DNA from: Aspidapion aeneum | Taxonomy: Eukaryota; Arthropoda; Insecta; Coleoptera; Brentidae | Reading direction: 5' to 3' | Length of the DNA: 64,000 nucleotides | NCBI GenBank assembly: GCA_963576565.1 | Contig: OY755038.1 | Span: 143,526,419 to 143,590,418, forward strand | Part shown: positions 20,123-30,868 of the stretch, in pieces | Layout: every line of letters starts with the position of its first letter | How positions within the stretch are numbered: the first letter of the stretch is position 1 | Notes under the pieces: generated by a model | The model's database searches: none | What the model was told of the DNA's origin: nothing | Seen by the model: the letters and a program-made list of their open reading frames with translations, nothing else | Made by a program: the position numbers and the translations under genes

Positions 20123-21358
20123 ATGAAGTACTATGTTAGTTCAAACGTTAAAAGGCAAGGGTTGTTGAACAGTGCTATAAATAATCTGCCCTTCGAAATG
20201 CATATCCCAGGGTTTTCTTATTGTGGACCTGGGACTAAGCTAGAGAAACGTTTAGCCAGAGGGGATAAAGGTATTAACCAGCTTGATAGAGCATGCAAAG
20301 ATCATGACATTTCCTATTCAACTAATATGGAGTTGACCAACCGTCATGAGGCAGATAAAGTTTTAATGAGAAAAGCTTTAGAACGGATGCGAGCAACGGA
20401 TTCAGGCTTGTGTGAAAAACTGGCTGCTTCTGGTGTGGCTGCTGCTATGGGTACCAAGCTAAAACTAGGGATGGGTATGGTAAATCATTTATCAAAAAGT
20501 GAGCCACGTTTAAAGGCAGTGCGTCAGTGCCTAAATATGATTCAACGTGGGATAAAGATGACAAAAAATTATTTAGGCTCTCTTGAAACTCTAGAGGGTC
20601 AAATTAAAAATCCATCACAAACAACGAGAAAATCATCATCATCTAAACCAAGAAAACCACGGTTAAAAAAAGTAAAAAAAGATGAACCTGAAACAGAAGC
20701 TATGGAAACTAATTCACCCCCTTTACATAAAGAACCAACATTGTTAAGAGTCAAAAGAAAGAGAAAGTTAAGCGACTCGGTGGATATTCCTTTTAAATTA
20801 CCAAAATTTTTAAAAGTCAAAAGAAAGAGAAAGTTAAGCGATTCGGTTGATGTTCCCTTTAAATTACCAAAAACCGACACAACTGCTGTTTTGAGTGAAG
20901 GACCATTGGAGCAGAAGTCACTAAAGCGGAGACTAAGCATTGATGGTGAAGAAAATGACAATAAGTTTTTCAAGAAAATTTTACCGATTTCACTACCACA
21001 GCGAGCTCTTACAAATATTGACCTAAAAAAGTATACAAAGCTGTTAAAAATTAAACATTTTAGAGGTGTGTTTATAAGAGATGAACTACCCTCAAAGATA
21101 CATAAATTTGAGTCGGGGATAATTAATTTAGATAGTAGCAGAGGATCAGGAAGTCATTGGACTTGTTATAAGAAAATTAAAAATAATGTACACTATTTTG
21201 ATAGTTTTGGTAATTTACGACCTCCTATAGAATCTGTAAGATACTTTAGTTCTAATGGTGACTCAAAAATACTGTATAATTATAACCCCTACCAGACTTA
21301 TGATTCTGTAAATTGTGGACACTTGTGTTTAAGTTTTTTGTATTACTTTAAGGGTTAA
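20123..21358 (+). CDS. PRO: Fusion of PLA2-like domain and adenoviral-type cysteine protease, 411 aa
   Basis: Intact frame. Residues 30-66 hold a phospholipase A2-like site: YCGPG calcium loop and the CKDHDISY catalytic helix (His61, Asp62). This resembles the PLA2 domain of parvovirus minor capsid proteins, where it serves membrane escape. The middle (170-300) is lysine-rich and contains a perfect-register 22-residue duplication with a KRKRK cluster. The C-terminal 110 residues are an adenain/Ulp1-like cysteine protease with His345 (GSHWTCY), Asp360 (YFDSFG), Gln391 (NPYQTYD) and Cys398 (NCGHLC), all present. The protease would mature capsid proteins; the PLA2 role in entry is inference. A TATA-like TGTATAAAA lies about 50 bp upstream. 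Confidence 0.9.
   Translation: MKYYVSSNVKRQGLLNSAINNLPFEMHIPGFSYCGPGTKLEKRLARGDKGINQLDRACKDHDISYSTNMELTNRHEADKVLMRKALERMRATDSGLCEKLAASGVAAAMGTKLKLGMGMVNHLSKSEPRLKAVRQCLNMIQRGIKMTKNYLGSLETLEGQIKNPSQTTRKSSSSKPRKPRLKKVKKDEPETEAMETNSPPLHKEPTLLRVKRKRKLSDSVDIPFKLPKFLKVKRKRKLSDSVDVPFKLPKTDTTAVLSEGPLEQKSLKRRLSIDGEENDNKFFKKILPISLPQRALTNIDLKKYTKLLKIKHFRGVFIRDELPSKIHKFESGIINLDSSRGSGSHWTCYKKIKNNVHYFDSFGNLRPPIESVRYFSSNGDSKILYNYNPYQTYDSVNCGHLCLSFLYYFKG
20741..20872 (+). repeat. 66-bp in-frame direct duplication in the PLA2/protease gene
   Basis: Units 20741-20806 and 20807-20872 differ at only a few positions, several of them synonymous, and each encodes 22 residues with RKRKLSDSVD and PFKLPK. It duplicates a basic, nuclear-localisation-like linker between the two enzyme domains without breaking the frame. 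Confidence 0.9.
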
Positions 21359-21419
21359 TAAAAAACGTCTACTAAACTACATGGTTTTTCATTTATCAGT
21401 GAACCGCTATATAGTAAAC

Positions 21420-22118
21420 ATGTCCTACACCTTTACCTTATCCGGAAAATCATCACTCCTTTCAGCAAACATCTATCCACCTATAGTGCTAAACGAGCTT
21501 GAGCAATATGATTTGGGGCTCATTAATTTCGAAAGTTACAACTCAATACCGAATGTGGATAGTTCAAATAATTTATTTTGCTTTAATGATGATAAAATTA
21601 TAAAAATACCTGAGGGGTCATTCGAAATTAAGGACTTGAACGATTTCCTAAATAAATACTCAAAGCAAACTTTAAAGGAGGAACAATTTGAAATAAGTAT
21701 AACAGCTAACCATAATACCTTACAGTGTGAGGTTATATGTAATAAAAGGATTAATTTTGAAAAGGAAAATTCCATTGGAAGTTTACTAGGATTTGCAGGA
21801 AAAACTCTAGAGGCAGATAAAAAACATATATCTGAAAATCCGGTTGATATATTAAAAGTGAATGCTATATGTGTTGAGTGCAACTTGGTTATAAACTCTT
21901 ATAATAACGGAAAAGCAGTGCACAATTTACACATGTTTTACCCCTCTTCTCCTCCAGGTTATAAAATTATAGGAAGACCCTCAAATGTGATATATCTACC
22001 AATCAGCACTCATTATATTGATGATATTTTACTTAAAATAACTGACCAAGATGGAAAACCCATCAATTTTCGTGGAGAAGTGGTCACGATTAGGCTGCAC
22101 CTAAAAAAATCCGTTTAA
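21420..22118 (+). CDS. mCP: Minor capsid (penton-like) protein of the Polinton
   Basis: The frame is open from an ATG at 21381, but the ATG at 21420 (MSYTFTLSG) is the better start, because the 13-residue extension overlaps a TATATAG box and family members start at this point. The product is about 232 aa of beta-rich sequence with FESYNSIPNV, IPEGSFEIKDLN and a C-terminal ILLKITDQDGKPINFRGE segment. That profile fits the single jelly-roll penton proteins described for Polintons. It would occupy capsid vertices. Intact, and in a plus-strand cluster with the protease and major capsid genes. Confidence 0.82.
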   Translation: MSYTFTLSGKSSLLSANIYPPIVLNELEQYDLGLINFESYNSIPNVDSSNNLFCFNDDKIIKIPEGSFEIKDLNDFLNKYSKQTLKEEQFEISITANHNTLQCEVICNKRINFEKENSIGSLLGFAGKTLEADKKHISENPVDILKVNAICVECNLVINSYNNGKAVHNLHMFYPSSPPGYKIIGRPSNVIYLPISTHYIDDILLKITDQDGKPINFRGEVVTIRLHLKKSV

Positions 22119-22120
22119 AA

Positions 22121-22315
22121 ATGGTGTTTTTGTATAATCATAATACTTTTGGTATTCCTTATGAAATAATTACCGCCTTAGAGAAAAGTAATAAAATTTA
22201 TAAGAAGAAGATTGATAGTGTACCACCATTTAGTAATAAACAGCTAGTCAAAGAGCTAACACCTGAAAATAGAGCTTTTTTAGTATCTTTAGGATTTAAA
22301 CTAAAAGGACAATAA
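22121..22315 (+). CDS. Small conserved-looking Polinton protein, 64 aa
   Basis: ATG two bases after the minor capsid stop. The product has a short hydrophobic start (MVFLYNHNTFGIPY), a lysine-rich centre and ends ELTPENRAFLVSLGFKLKGQ. The LTPEN...FL.SLGF ending looks conserved in type, but I cannot name a family. Its position between the two capsid genes suggests a virion or assembly role; that is inference from context only. Confidence 0.65.
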   Translation: MVFLYNHNTFGIPYEIITALEKSNKIYKKKIDSVPPFSNKQLVKELTPENRAFLVSLGFKLKGQ

Positions 22316-22432
22316 CTACCATCATAGGCAAAAGACTTAAGAAATTTTGGTATAATTTAAAAGTACGTGTCAGTTGTGGTATAAGAAGAATATTTTTTTC
22401 AGTGCGGTGTAGTTGAAAGTGTTTTGAAAAAA

Positions 22433-23655
22433 ATGAGTCGTAACATTCTACGAGTCGGTGAAAACGTGCTCTATGATAATTCGATTGTGAGTTACCACTA
22501 CACACTCATCAACCATATGCTTCAACCACCTTAAACAACAATGATGAAATTCGAATTCCGATACAAACTCAAGACATCTATACCCTGCCTAGTGAAAGTG
22601 TTCTTTACCTTGAAGGAAAAGTACTGAAAGATGACAATACTGCCAGTACTAATGTGCACTTTGAAAACAATGGTTTAGCACATTTATTTGATGAAATTCG
22701 TTATGAGTTAGGAGGGGTGATTGTGGACCGTGTTAGAAATCCTGGGATTACATCAACAATAAAAGGTTACTGCTCATTCAAGGAAAGTGATGGTAACACC
22801 CTTCAAAATGCTGGTTGGACACTTAAAGAAAATCCACCTATATTAGATGGTTCCGGTAATTTCAATATATGTTTACCCCTAAAAACCCTTATGGGGGTAT
22901 TTGGGGACCATCACAAGATTATTTTAAATGTACGACAAGAACTCGTGTTGATTCGCAGCAATTCCGATTTAAACGCTTTAATTGAAACTGAGGATAAAAA
23001 AGAAAAATATAAGGTGGTGTTAAATAAAGTTCATTGGAAAATTCCACATGTTAGAGTGTCAGATGATCAAAAATTACGCCTTTACAAGTATTTAGAGGGT
23101 AACAGAGATCTCAATATTAGTTTTCGAAGTTGGGAATTGCATGAGTATCCACAACTTCAAACTACCACTAATCACACATGGGCAGTGAAAACTTCAAATC
23201 AACTGGAGACACCACGTTTTATTATTATTGGATTTCAGACAGATAGAAAAAACTTGTTTAGTAAAAATATGAGCCGTTTTGACCACTTATCATTAACCAA
23301 TTTAAAAGTCTATTTAAACTCCGAAGTTTTTCCATATGATAATTTAAATTTAGATTTTGATAACAATCAGTATGCTATTCTATATGAAATGTATGCCCAG
23401 TTTCAAAAATCCTATTATTACCACGATCAAAGCGAACCTTGTTTTCACCCGATAAGCTTTAAAAATGATGCTCCACTGGTAGTTATCGACTGCTCTCGAC
23501 AGAGTGAAGACGTGCTCAAAGGTGGTGCAGTTGACATTAGAATTGAGTTTGAAACGAAAAAAGCTGTACCTGATAAAACTATAGCCTACTGTTTAATATT
23601 ACACGATCGACTTGTGAAATACAACCCTCTAACCAGTACCGTAAGGGTAGTTTAA
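22433..23655 (+). pseudogene. MCP: Major capsid protein (double jelly-roll), frameshifted near the N-terminus
   Basis: Starts at ATG 22433 (MSRNILRVGENVLYDNSIVS). A one-base deletion near 22500 shifts the frame; the rest reads from about 22503 in another frame through NNNDEIRIPIQTQDIYTLP and then without interruption to the stop at 23655. The full length would be about 407 aa. The long open part has the beta-rich pattern of Polinton major capsid proteins (LFDEIRYELGGVIVDR, LFSKNMSRFDHLSLTN, GGAVDIRIEF). An ATG at 22654 lies inside the domain and is not the native start. Without the first 25 residues capsid assembly would probably fail. Confidence 0.87.
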
Positions 23656-23667
23656 AGAAGAAAAAAA

Positions 23668-24163
23668 ATGTTTATTTTGGATGTGCAAGGTTTCCAGTAC
23701 AAAGACACTGAATTTATATGTAAGGAAATAGCTATATTAAACACCCATACTAATGAAGTTCGGCACCATATCGTTAATTTACCCATGAATCCATCTGGTT
23801 ACATCAAGACTTTAAACATCAAGCTGAATGGAATACAAACAAACTTCATGGTATAAATTGGGACACTTTTGATTTTAGTTATTTACCATTTGAAAACCTC
23901 GCTTTATTTATTAAGGATTTAATTCAAAATGAAACTGTGTTTGTAAAAGGAAATGAAAAAAAAGTTTGGTTATGTAATTTAGTTAATAATAATGTTGTAG
24001 TATGAAATATGACTTGGGATGTCCCAATATTAAAAAATTAAAAAATTATTGTAATGATAAGTTTCACTGTGAAATGCATAATAATAATTATTTAAATTGT
24101 GCTAGAGAAAATGTAATTTTGTTAAATAGATGGTATTTAAATAAAAAGCATATTCAGTTTTAA
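23668..24163 (+). pseudogene. Polinton protein starting MFILDVQGF, two frameshifts
   Basis: ATG 13 bp after the capsid gene. The first frame runs to about 23843 (ILDVQGFQYKDTEFICKEIA). The sensible reading moves to a second frame (HGINWDTF...VFVKGNEKKVWL) and near 24000 to a third (DLGCPNIKKLKNY...FHCEMH...NCARENVILL), ending at 24163. The combined product would be about 165 aa with Cys/His pairs near the C-terminus. I believe this layout recurs in arthropod Polintons and in unlinked arthropod repeats, but cannot name it or its function. Confidence 0.6.
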
Positions 24164-24253
24164 CCTTTTATTTTATTTTATTTTAACAAAATATTAAAAA
24201 CTAAAAAAAAGCTTGGGTTTGTGTTAAATGATCCTCTTCATCGAAGAGACTTA

Positions 24254-25028
24254 TTATCTCTTCCATATTTGTATTTTTGTTTGTTGTTTGTTTTTCGGAT
24301 ACAGTGCATACCACACCTTTCTGCTTCTTCTTCTTTGTGCTTGGGTGGTATCTACTGCTTTTGTAGATGTTGCTGCTGTTGGTCCCCCAGACGACTCTCC
24401 AACAGCTGTTATTTCCATTGGATCGGAGGGTGGTGGTGGTGGTGGTAACACAGCCAAATTTTTTGTTGTCTCAATCTCCATAGGTTGATCAACATTAATT
24501 TGGTATCTTTCTATCGCTCGCTGTAGGATAGCAATTTCTTCATCATCATCCGCCTTTATTCGATAATACTTCACTGGCAGCCTACCGAATTTTTTGTCTA
24601 TGGTTTCTGTTCTAGGTGAATATGATAGTCTGACAAAGGCTTTATCACCTTTTAAACTTATCTTCTTTACTCCAAAACTGAGAAAATAATAACATCAAAA
24701 TTAAGACCAATAAATTAAAATTCAATATAATTTCTTTGCTATTAAAAAATTAAGAATATTTTTTTTATATAAATATTATCTTGGATTCATGTAAGGTTTT
24801 TAGTAATAATAAATTTTCTATAAAAAGTTAAAAGTATATAAAACTAAAATTTAATACTTTTTAGTTTCTTTTGTAAAAATTATCCTGTATTCGTTTAATA
24901 ATAAATAATCTGTAAAAAATCAAAAGTACTTACTGAAAAAGATTCTTCATGCAAACAAATACCATTTTCGGAGGGCAGTTAATGCGATCTAGAGTTGACA
25001 CTACAAGTGTGCATGGTTGTGTTGCCAT
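24254..25028 (-). CDS. Spliced Polinton gene, 172 aa, function unknown
   Basis: Exon 1 is 24934-25028 (ATG at 25028, product begins MATQPCTLVVSTLDRIN). The intron is 24678-24933 (256 nt, TTTTTCA|GTAAGTAC donor, TATTTTCTCAG acceptor). Exon 2 is 24254-24677. Joining gives one uninterrupted frame of 173 codons across the splice. The first 90 residues look like a compact beta-rich domain. The rest is low complexity, with an acidic DDDEE, six consecutive prolines, a serine/threonine stretch and a basic RRRSRK. The stop faces the MFILDVQGF gene across 90 bp. The same strand contains no better alternative; plus-strand frames here are shadows. Splicing is inferred from consensus sites and frame continuity. 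Confidence 0.7.
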
Positions 25029-25304
25029 TTTTATTTTATTTTTTTCAAAACTAATAAGCACAAACTGTTAAACTGTTTGAATTGATTTTTGCTTTGATAT
25101 TTGATGGAATTTATACCTAATTTTTAGCAAACATAAGCACTGCGTTGGTTATTTTTTAACAATGCTTGCACTTGTCCATAGGCGTTGCATTATTTAAAAG
25201 TTTATAAATTAAAGTGGGGGAATAGTTTTTCTCATAACCAAGATGACAGCGATCTTTCTGTAGGTTGGCTCCATCCTTTACATTTTGGCATCTTATATTT
25301 CCTT

Positions 25305-25502
25305 AATAGGGAGTTAATCAAGTAAAGTTTGGATTTAATACTGCTTGACCGTATTGTGAGATTATTACATAGAAAACTAACAACTGATCTCTCAAAATTG
25401 ATATACTAAAGTCGAATTGAAAAATAAAGTAATTTGTTTTCTTTTAATAAAGACAGGCACTAATAAATCCAAGCTTTATTGTAATTAGTCCCTAATATAT
25501 TG
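25305..25502. repeat. Imperfect inverted repeat inside the Polinton (possible MITE)
   Basis: Left arm TTAATAGGGAGTTAATCAAG... and right arm reverse complement ATATTAGGGACTAATTACAA... share TAGGGA, TAAT and (C/T)TTGGATTTA over about 45 bp, with about 100 bp between. Too diverged to claim a target duplication. Confidence 0.35.
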
Positions 25503-26176
25503 AATTTTAGGTTACAATCTGTCATATTTTACTATTTTGACATATCACGTGACTTTTAAAGCAGTCAAATGATTTTTGTTGGTTTAAATTAATGAAATAT
25601 ATATACAATATTAAAGTAGCGTCGCCTATGACTACACCTAAAAAGTGCTGACCAATATGTTTTAGTTTAAATATAAAAAACACATTTTTGCTAAATAATA
25701 CATTTTTATAAAATTTACTAAACATTATGTTTTGATTTGAATAAAAAAAATGTCCATTTTTACAGACTAGTGGCGCTGGTTACATTGTATCAAATCATAC
25801 GTCAGTCATATGTTTTTTATGGAATTTTCCGTTCTTTGATTATACAAGTGAAAATGAAAAGTTTTGCTAACTAAATTCCGAGCGTTTAAAATTAAACTCA
25901 AATGTCTTTTTGACACTTTTGACAGCAATTCTATGCACAATCAATACCATCCAACTGTTAAAAAAGTTAGGTTATCGTGAATCTGGCAACATGTGCTATA
26001 CTTTCTTACATTTGTTACTTTAAAAATTTCCCTCGTATTCAAGAAGAACTTTCTTATCAAACCAATATTTAATTATATTTTGACAACGTATGAATTCATT
26101 CTGACAAAGACCGTTGTTCATAACATATCTTGCACAGTTGAATATTATAGAAAAAATGAGTTCCCAAAGTTTTGAT

Positions 26177-26207
26177 GAACCGAACCGAACCGAACCGAAC
26201 CGAACCA
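26177..26207 (+). repeat. Short (GAACC)n run in the Polinton
   Basis: Six pentamers directly upstream of the putative splice donor of the PolB leader. Same repeat as at 10157, 13553, 43243 and 50688. Confidence 0.85.
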
Positions 26208-26382
26208 AGACATCTTGGTGTCTGAGTCTGTAGAAAAGGTTGAACAGGTGAGTAGACTGGTGAAAACAAAAGAGGAATTTAATTATTGGATAGTTTTTCT
26301 TCTAAATTTAATTTCAACCGTATAAAGTTGTGTAAAAAATAAACTTGATTGTGTACAAAACTTTTCTAAATTAGAATCGAAT

Positions 26383-29300
26383 TTGACACTTTTAAAACAT
26401 TATTTAATATTACTAAAAAATAAAAAAAGAATTCATTTTGGCAAAACTAATAGGGTGAGGTCGGTCAAAAAAAATTTGTTATGGGAAGATGTTGAAACGT
26501 GCTTTGGTGGTAGAATTAGAACAGGTATTATCACTAATTTTACCATTAAAGACCCTAAGATTTTCTTTAAAAAGGCATTCAAGAGTTTTTCAAGTCAAAT
26601 TAAAAAGTCACTTAAACATTCAATTTTAAAAGTTAATGTCATTTTTTCGGGGAATTTTATTAAATTACATGAAGGTACTACGCCAACTGATGTGAAGGCT
26701 TTTTCTACGAGAAACAGTATAATAGACCAAACAACAAATTTAAAAAAATGGTATGAGGAAAATGTTTCTCAAAAAATATTAACCAAGATGGAGGATTTTC
26801 AAGAGCGAGATTCTGGTTGGGCTCTGTATGAAATTCTCCATCTCAAGGTTAATATTAATAAACACACCCCAATCAACTGTGGTGACTCAACTTATGTTGA
26901 GTCACCGCAGTGGATTAAAAACACCAGAGGGGTGATCAATATTCAAAATAAAGATAATTATTGTTTTCTTTGGTCTATTGTGGCTGCTTTACACCCTGCT
27001 GCTCATAATGGGTATATAACTTCCTCGTACCCTCATTTTAGTCAGCTGGGACTGAATTATGAAGGTTTTGAATTTCCTATGCGACTAAAAGACATTTCAA
27101 AATTTGAGAAACTTAATAATTTATCAATAAATGTTTTTGGAGTTGAAAAGAATGAAATCCTGCCTATCTGTTTAAGCAAATCAGATTTTTCCAAACGAAT
27201 TAATTTACTTATTTTAACGTGTGGTGATGATGATGATGATGTAGTTGATAGTGAAAATGAGATAGATGTAGATTCTGAAGATTTTGAAATTCTCCAGCCC
27301 AATAAAAGGATCTATCACTTTGCCCTAATAAAAAATATTTCACGTCTTATATCAAGTCAGGTGGGTAGACAAAATCATAAAAAATGGGTATGTGATAGAT
27401 GTTTAAATTGGTTTGTTTCTGAGGCAGTGCTGCAAAAGCATTATTTAGATTGTAAAAATTTAAATTTTACCAAACTAACACTACCAAAGAAAAATGACGA
27501 CATTTTGAAATTTACAGAATTTAAAAATAAAGAGCAAGTGTCTTTTACAATTTTTGCTGATTTAGAAAGTTTGTTGGAAAAAATTGACAACGATGACAAA
27601 AGTGCAGCATCACCATCGAATACACAAATAATTCAACACCATATTCCTTTTGCGATTGGGTATTATGTGAAATGTTCATATGATAACTCGCTCTCCTATT
27701 ATCATCAAATTGTAGGAAATGATTGCATTTCACGTTTTACTCATGAGCTGAAAAGAATAGCAGAAAAGTTGAGTAACATTTTTTCAAATATTGTTCCTTT
27801 AAAACCGTTAAACACTATGGAAAAGTTTGATTTTAATAATGCAACTCATTGTCATATCTGTGAGAAGGCTTTTCAAGAGGGAGACAGAAAACATTTAGAT
27901 CATTGTCACTTGACGGGAAAATATAGGGGAGCAGCTCATCCAAGTTGTAATTTAAATTTTAATGATTCACACAGTGTTCCTGTAGTATTCCACAATCTTT
28001 CTGGTTATGATAGCCATTTCCTTATAAAATCTTTAGCAAAGGATGTAGAGGGTAGAATTCAACTTCTCCCTGTAAACAAGGAAAAATATATTTCGTTTAC
28101 TAAATACATTGAAGGCACCAAAGTAAATTTTCGTTTTATTGATTCTTTTCGGTTTATGACTTCCGCGTTAGACAAACTAGCTTCATATTTAGATGATTCC
28201 AAAAAGACAATTTTAAAAAGTTTTTATAAGGAAGAGGAAAAATTTAAATTAGTTACTCGTAAGGGTGTCCTGCCCTATGAGTATCTCGATTCTTGGGAAA
28301 AGCTACATGAAACTGTTCTTCCTCCTAAAGACGCATTTTATAGTACTTTGGAAGGAAAAGGTGTTTCAAATGATGAATACAAAAGGGCACACACAATTTG
28401 GAACACCTTTAATATTAATTCGCTTTTGGAATATGCGCTTTTTTACATGAAAATTGATGTAATTTTGTTATCTGAAATAATGAGCTCGTTCTGTGACATC
28501 TGTCTCTCCACCTATAAACTTGATCCGCTTCATTATTTTACCAGTCCAGGATTGGCCTTTTCAGCCATGCTTAAACAGTGTAAAATAGAGCTACAACTTT
28601 TGACTGATGTTTATATAATCATGTTTATAGAAAGAGGTATAAGAGGTGGAGTTTCACAGTGTTCAAACAGATATGCCAAAGCCAACAATAGGTACATGGG
28701 AGAGTCATACAACCCCAATAAGGACACATCATATTTAATGTACTATGATGTCAACTCACTTTATGGCACAGCTATGACTTTACCATTACCCTATGGTGGT
28801 TTTGAATGGGTTCATAACAATTCATTCACTGAGGAGGATATATGTAATATTTCAGATGATAGTCCCCCATTTTTGAAGCAGACATTTCATACCCTGCTAA
28901 CCTATTTGAAATACATAAAGACCTTCCTGTCTGCCCTGAACATCGAGTGCCACCCAACTCAAAAAGTAAGCTACCCAAACTGATGACTACACTTTACAAT
29001 AAAGAGCGATATATCATCCATTATCGTAACTTGAAACAGGTCCTTGGTTTGGGTTTAAAAATTAGAAAAATTCATAGAGTCCTTAAATTTAAACAGTCTC
29101 AATGGTTGAAACCCTATATTGAATTTAACATCCATATGCGTCAGCAAAGTAAAAATGAATTTGAGAAAAACTTTTACAAATTGATGATTAATTCAGTATT
29201 TGGCAAGACTATGGAGAATGTTCGAAAATATAAGGATGTTAAGTTGGTAACTCGATGGTCGGGTGGTTTTGGTGCGCAATTCTATATTTCAAAACCTACT

Positions 29301-30042
29301 TTTCATAGTTTAACCATATTTGATAAAGATATGGTTATTATTGAAATGTCTAGAAACAACATTATTTTCAATAAGCCCATATATGTAGGATTTACAATTT
29401 TGGACTTGTCAAAAACTTTTCTTTATGAATTTCACTATAACTATATTAAAACGAACTTTGGAGATAAAGCCCTTTTGCTATATACGGACACAGACAGTTT
29501 AATTTATAACCTACATGTTGATGATATATACAAACATATGAAAACTGACATTGACAAATTTGACACATCTGACTACCCACCAGACAATATTTTTAACATG
29601 CCATTAAAAAATAAAAACGTTTTGGGGCTCATGAAAGATGAAAATAATGGTGCTATAATGGCAGAGTTTGTAGGATTACGGTCTAAAATGTATAGTGTGA
29701 AGATTTTGGAAAATAAGAGCGATTTGCAAAATCTTCAAACTAAACTTGAGCAGAAAGGTCTTTCATTAACAGAGGTTCAGGAACAATGTTTAAATTTAAA
29801 TATTAGTAAAAGAGCAAAGGGTGTAAAAAAGGCTTCACTTAGAAAAATTACATTTAATGACTATCTTGAGTGCCTTTTTAAAAATAAAATCACAGAGATC
29901 TCTCAAACCATGATCCGATCTCACAAACACGAAGTGTACACAATCAAACAAAAAAAAGATTGCTTTAAGTCCTTTTGATGATAAACGTCAACTATTACCC
30001 CACTCCACCAACACAGCACCATGGGGCTATCCAATAACTTAA
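26383..30042 (+). pseudogene. POLB: Protein-primed family B DNA polymerase, two frameshifts
   Basis: Replicates the element with a protein primer. The frame opens after a stop near 26320 with no ATG; the TTG at 26383 is only the frame limit, so the real start probably lies in an upstream exon. Order: N-terminal region with DNYCFLWSIVAALHP, a C2H2-like finger (CDRC...H...C), exonuclease motif I FADLES (about residue 393), an endonuclease-VII-like zinc insert (CHIC...HLDHCHLTGKYRG...CN), exo II NLSGYDSHF and exo III YMKIDVILL. Polymerase motifs are A YDVNSLYG, B NSVFGKT and C YTDTDSL. One frameshift falls near 28870 in a C-run and a second near 29950 in an A-run; the native C-terminus ends at 30042. 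All catalytic motifs persist. Confidence 0.92.
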
Positions 30043-30411
30043 ATAAATCTTAAATTTAAACTAGTCTACAGAATCCTCTCAACTTGTTCAGACATCAGAC
30101 ACTGTGTGTGTCTAGGAACTCATTAAACTAGGTAAGTAAACAACCTAAAAAATTAACACCTAGAAGAAAAAAAAATGATAAATAAAAAAATCTGTAAAAA
30201 ATTATACTTACCTTTTAATTGTTATTTCAGTCTAACCGAGATACCACCACAACAATGAACAAGAAATCATCACATCAAAAAACAGAAAAAAGACAACCTA
30301 GAAATTTATCAAGCTACAAATAAAACATCACCACAAGGATGGCAGAAGAAAAATAACATAAAAAAGACTGCAGAAGGTGTGACAACCAAGCAACTTGGGT
30401 TTCTGGACCAG

Positions 30412-30868
30412 ATGGATAGTAGTAGTAGTAGTAAAAATGTATGTGTTTACTGTAAAAGAAACGTTTGTTTCTGTCAAAACTATTCACATTGCAATATTGG
30501 CACTAGGCTTTGTTCTAGTTGTAAGCAAATATTTTGTTTTTGCAAGAAATCAATTGAACATCATAAGAACATAGAAAAATATTACACAGTAAGAGGTGAA
30601 CAAGACCTATTTTGCTATGAGCAAATATCTCCTTCTCCTCGTTAATATATGTTTAAAATTAAATAAATTAAAAATAAATTATTTGAAGTATATTTTCTTA
30701 TTTTTTCAGATCCAAAAGATATGTATCCTGTGTCGTGCACAAGTACCAAACAACTTTCGGATATGCAAATTTTGTTTATTGGAATCTGCAATCAAATACC
30801 CAGAAACAAGAAAATTGGCATGCAGAATTTTTCAACAGAAATATAATTATAACATCAAGTTTGACTAA
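30412..30868 (+). CDS. Spliced Cys-rich zinc-binding Polinton protein, 111 aa
   Basis: Exon 1 is 30412-30588 (ATG, MDSSSSSKN). The intron is 30589-30709 (121 nt, TTACACA|GTAAGA donor, TTATTTTTTCAG acceptor). Exon 2 is 30710-30868. The junction is in phase and joins IEKYYT to IQKICIL. The protein has three paired Cys sites: CVYCKRNVCFC, CSSCKQIFCFC and CILC...CKFC, suggesting two or three zinc ions. Function unknown; DNA, RNA or chromatin binding would be guesses. Another donor/acceptor pair upstream (CTAG|GTAAGT near 30131, TATTTCAG near 30229) may frame a 5'-UTR intron. Confidence 0.7.

Larger units (their letters stand above)
25029..26382. other. Intergenic region of the Polinton, promoter-rich and non-coding
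   Basis: 1.35 kb between the divergent spliced gene and PolB, AT-rich, with stops in all frames. It includes the CTGCGTTGGTTATTTT motif (25139) also found upstream of 16206, an imperfect inverted repeat (25305-25502) and a GAACC run (26177-26207). A strong 5' splice site GAACAG|GTGAGT lies near 26246, preceded by a short ATG frame at 26157. I suspect a 5' exon of PolB that the GAACC run has put out of frame, but found no acceptor that joins cleanly. Confidence 0.5.

Noticed and set aside
24221..24488. Plus-strand frames over 24221-24488
   Set aside because: Shadows of exon 2 of the minus-strand spliced gene; the proline and glycine runs are the same simple repeat read in reverse.
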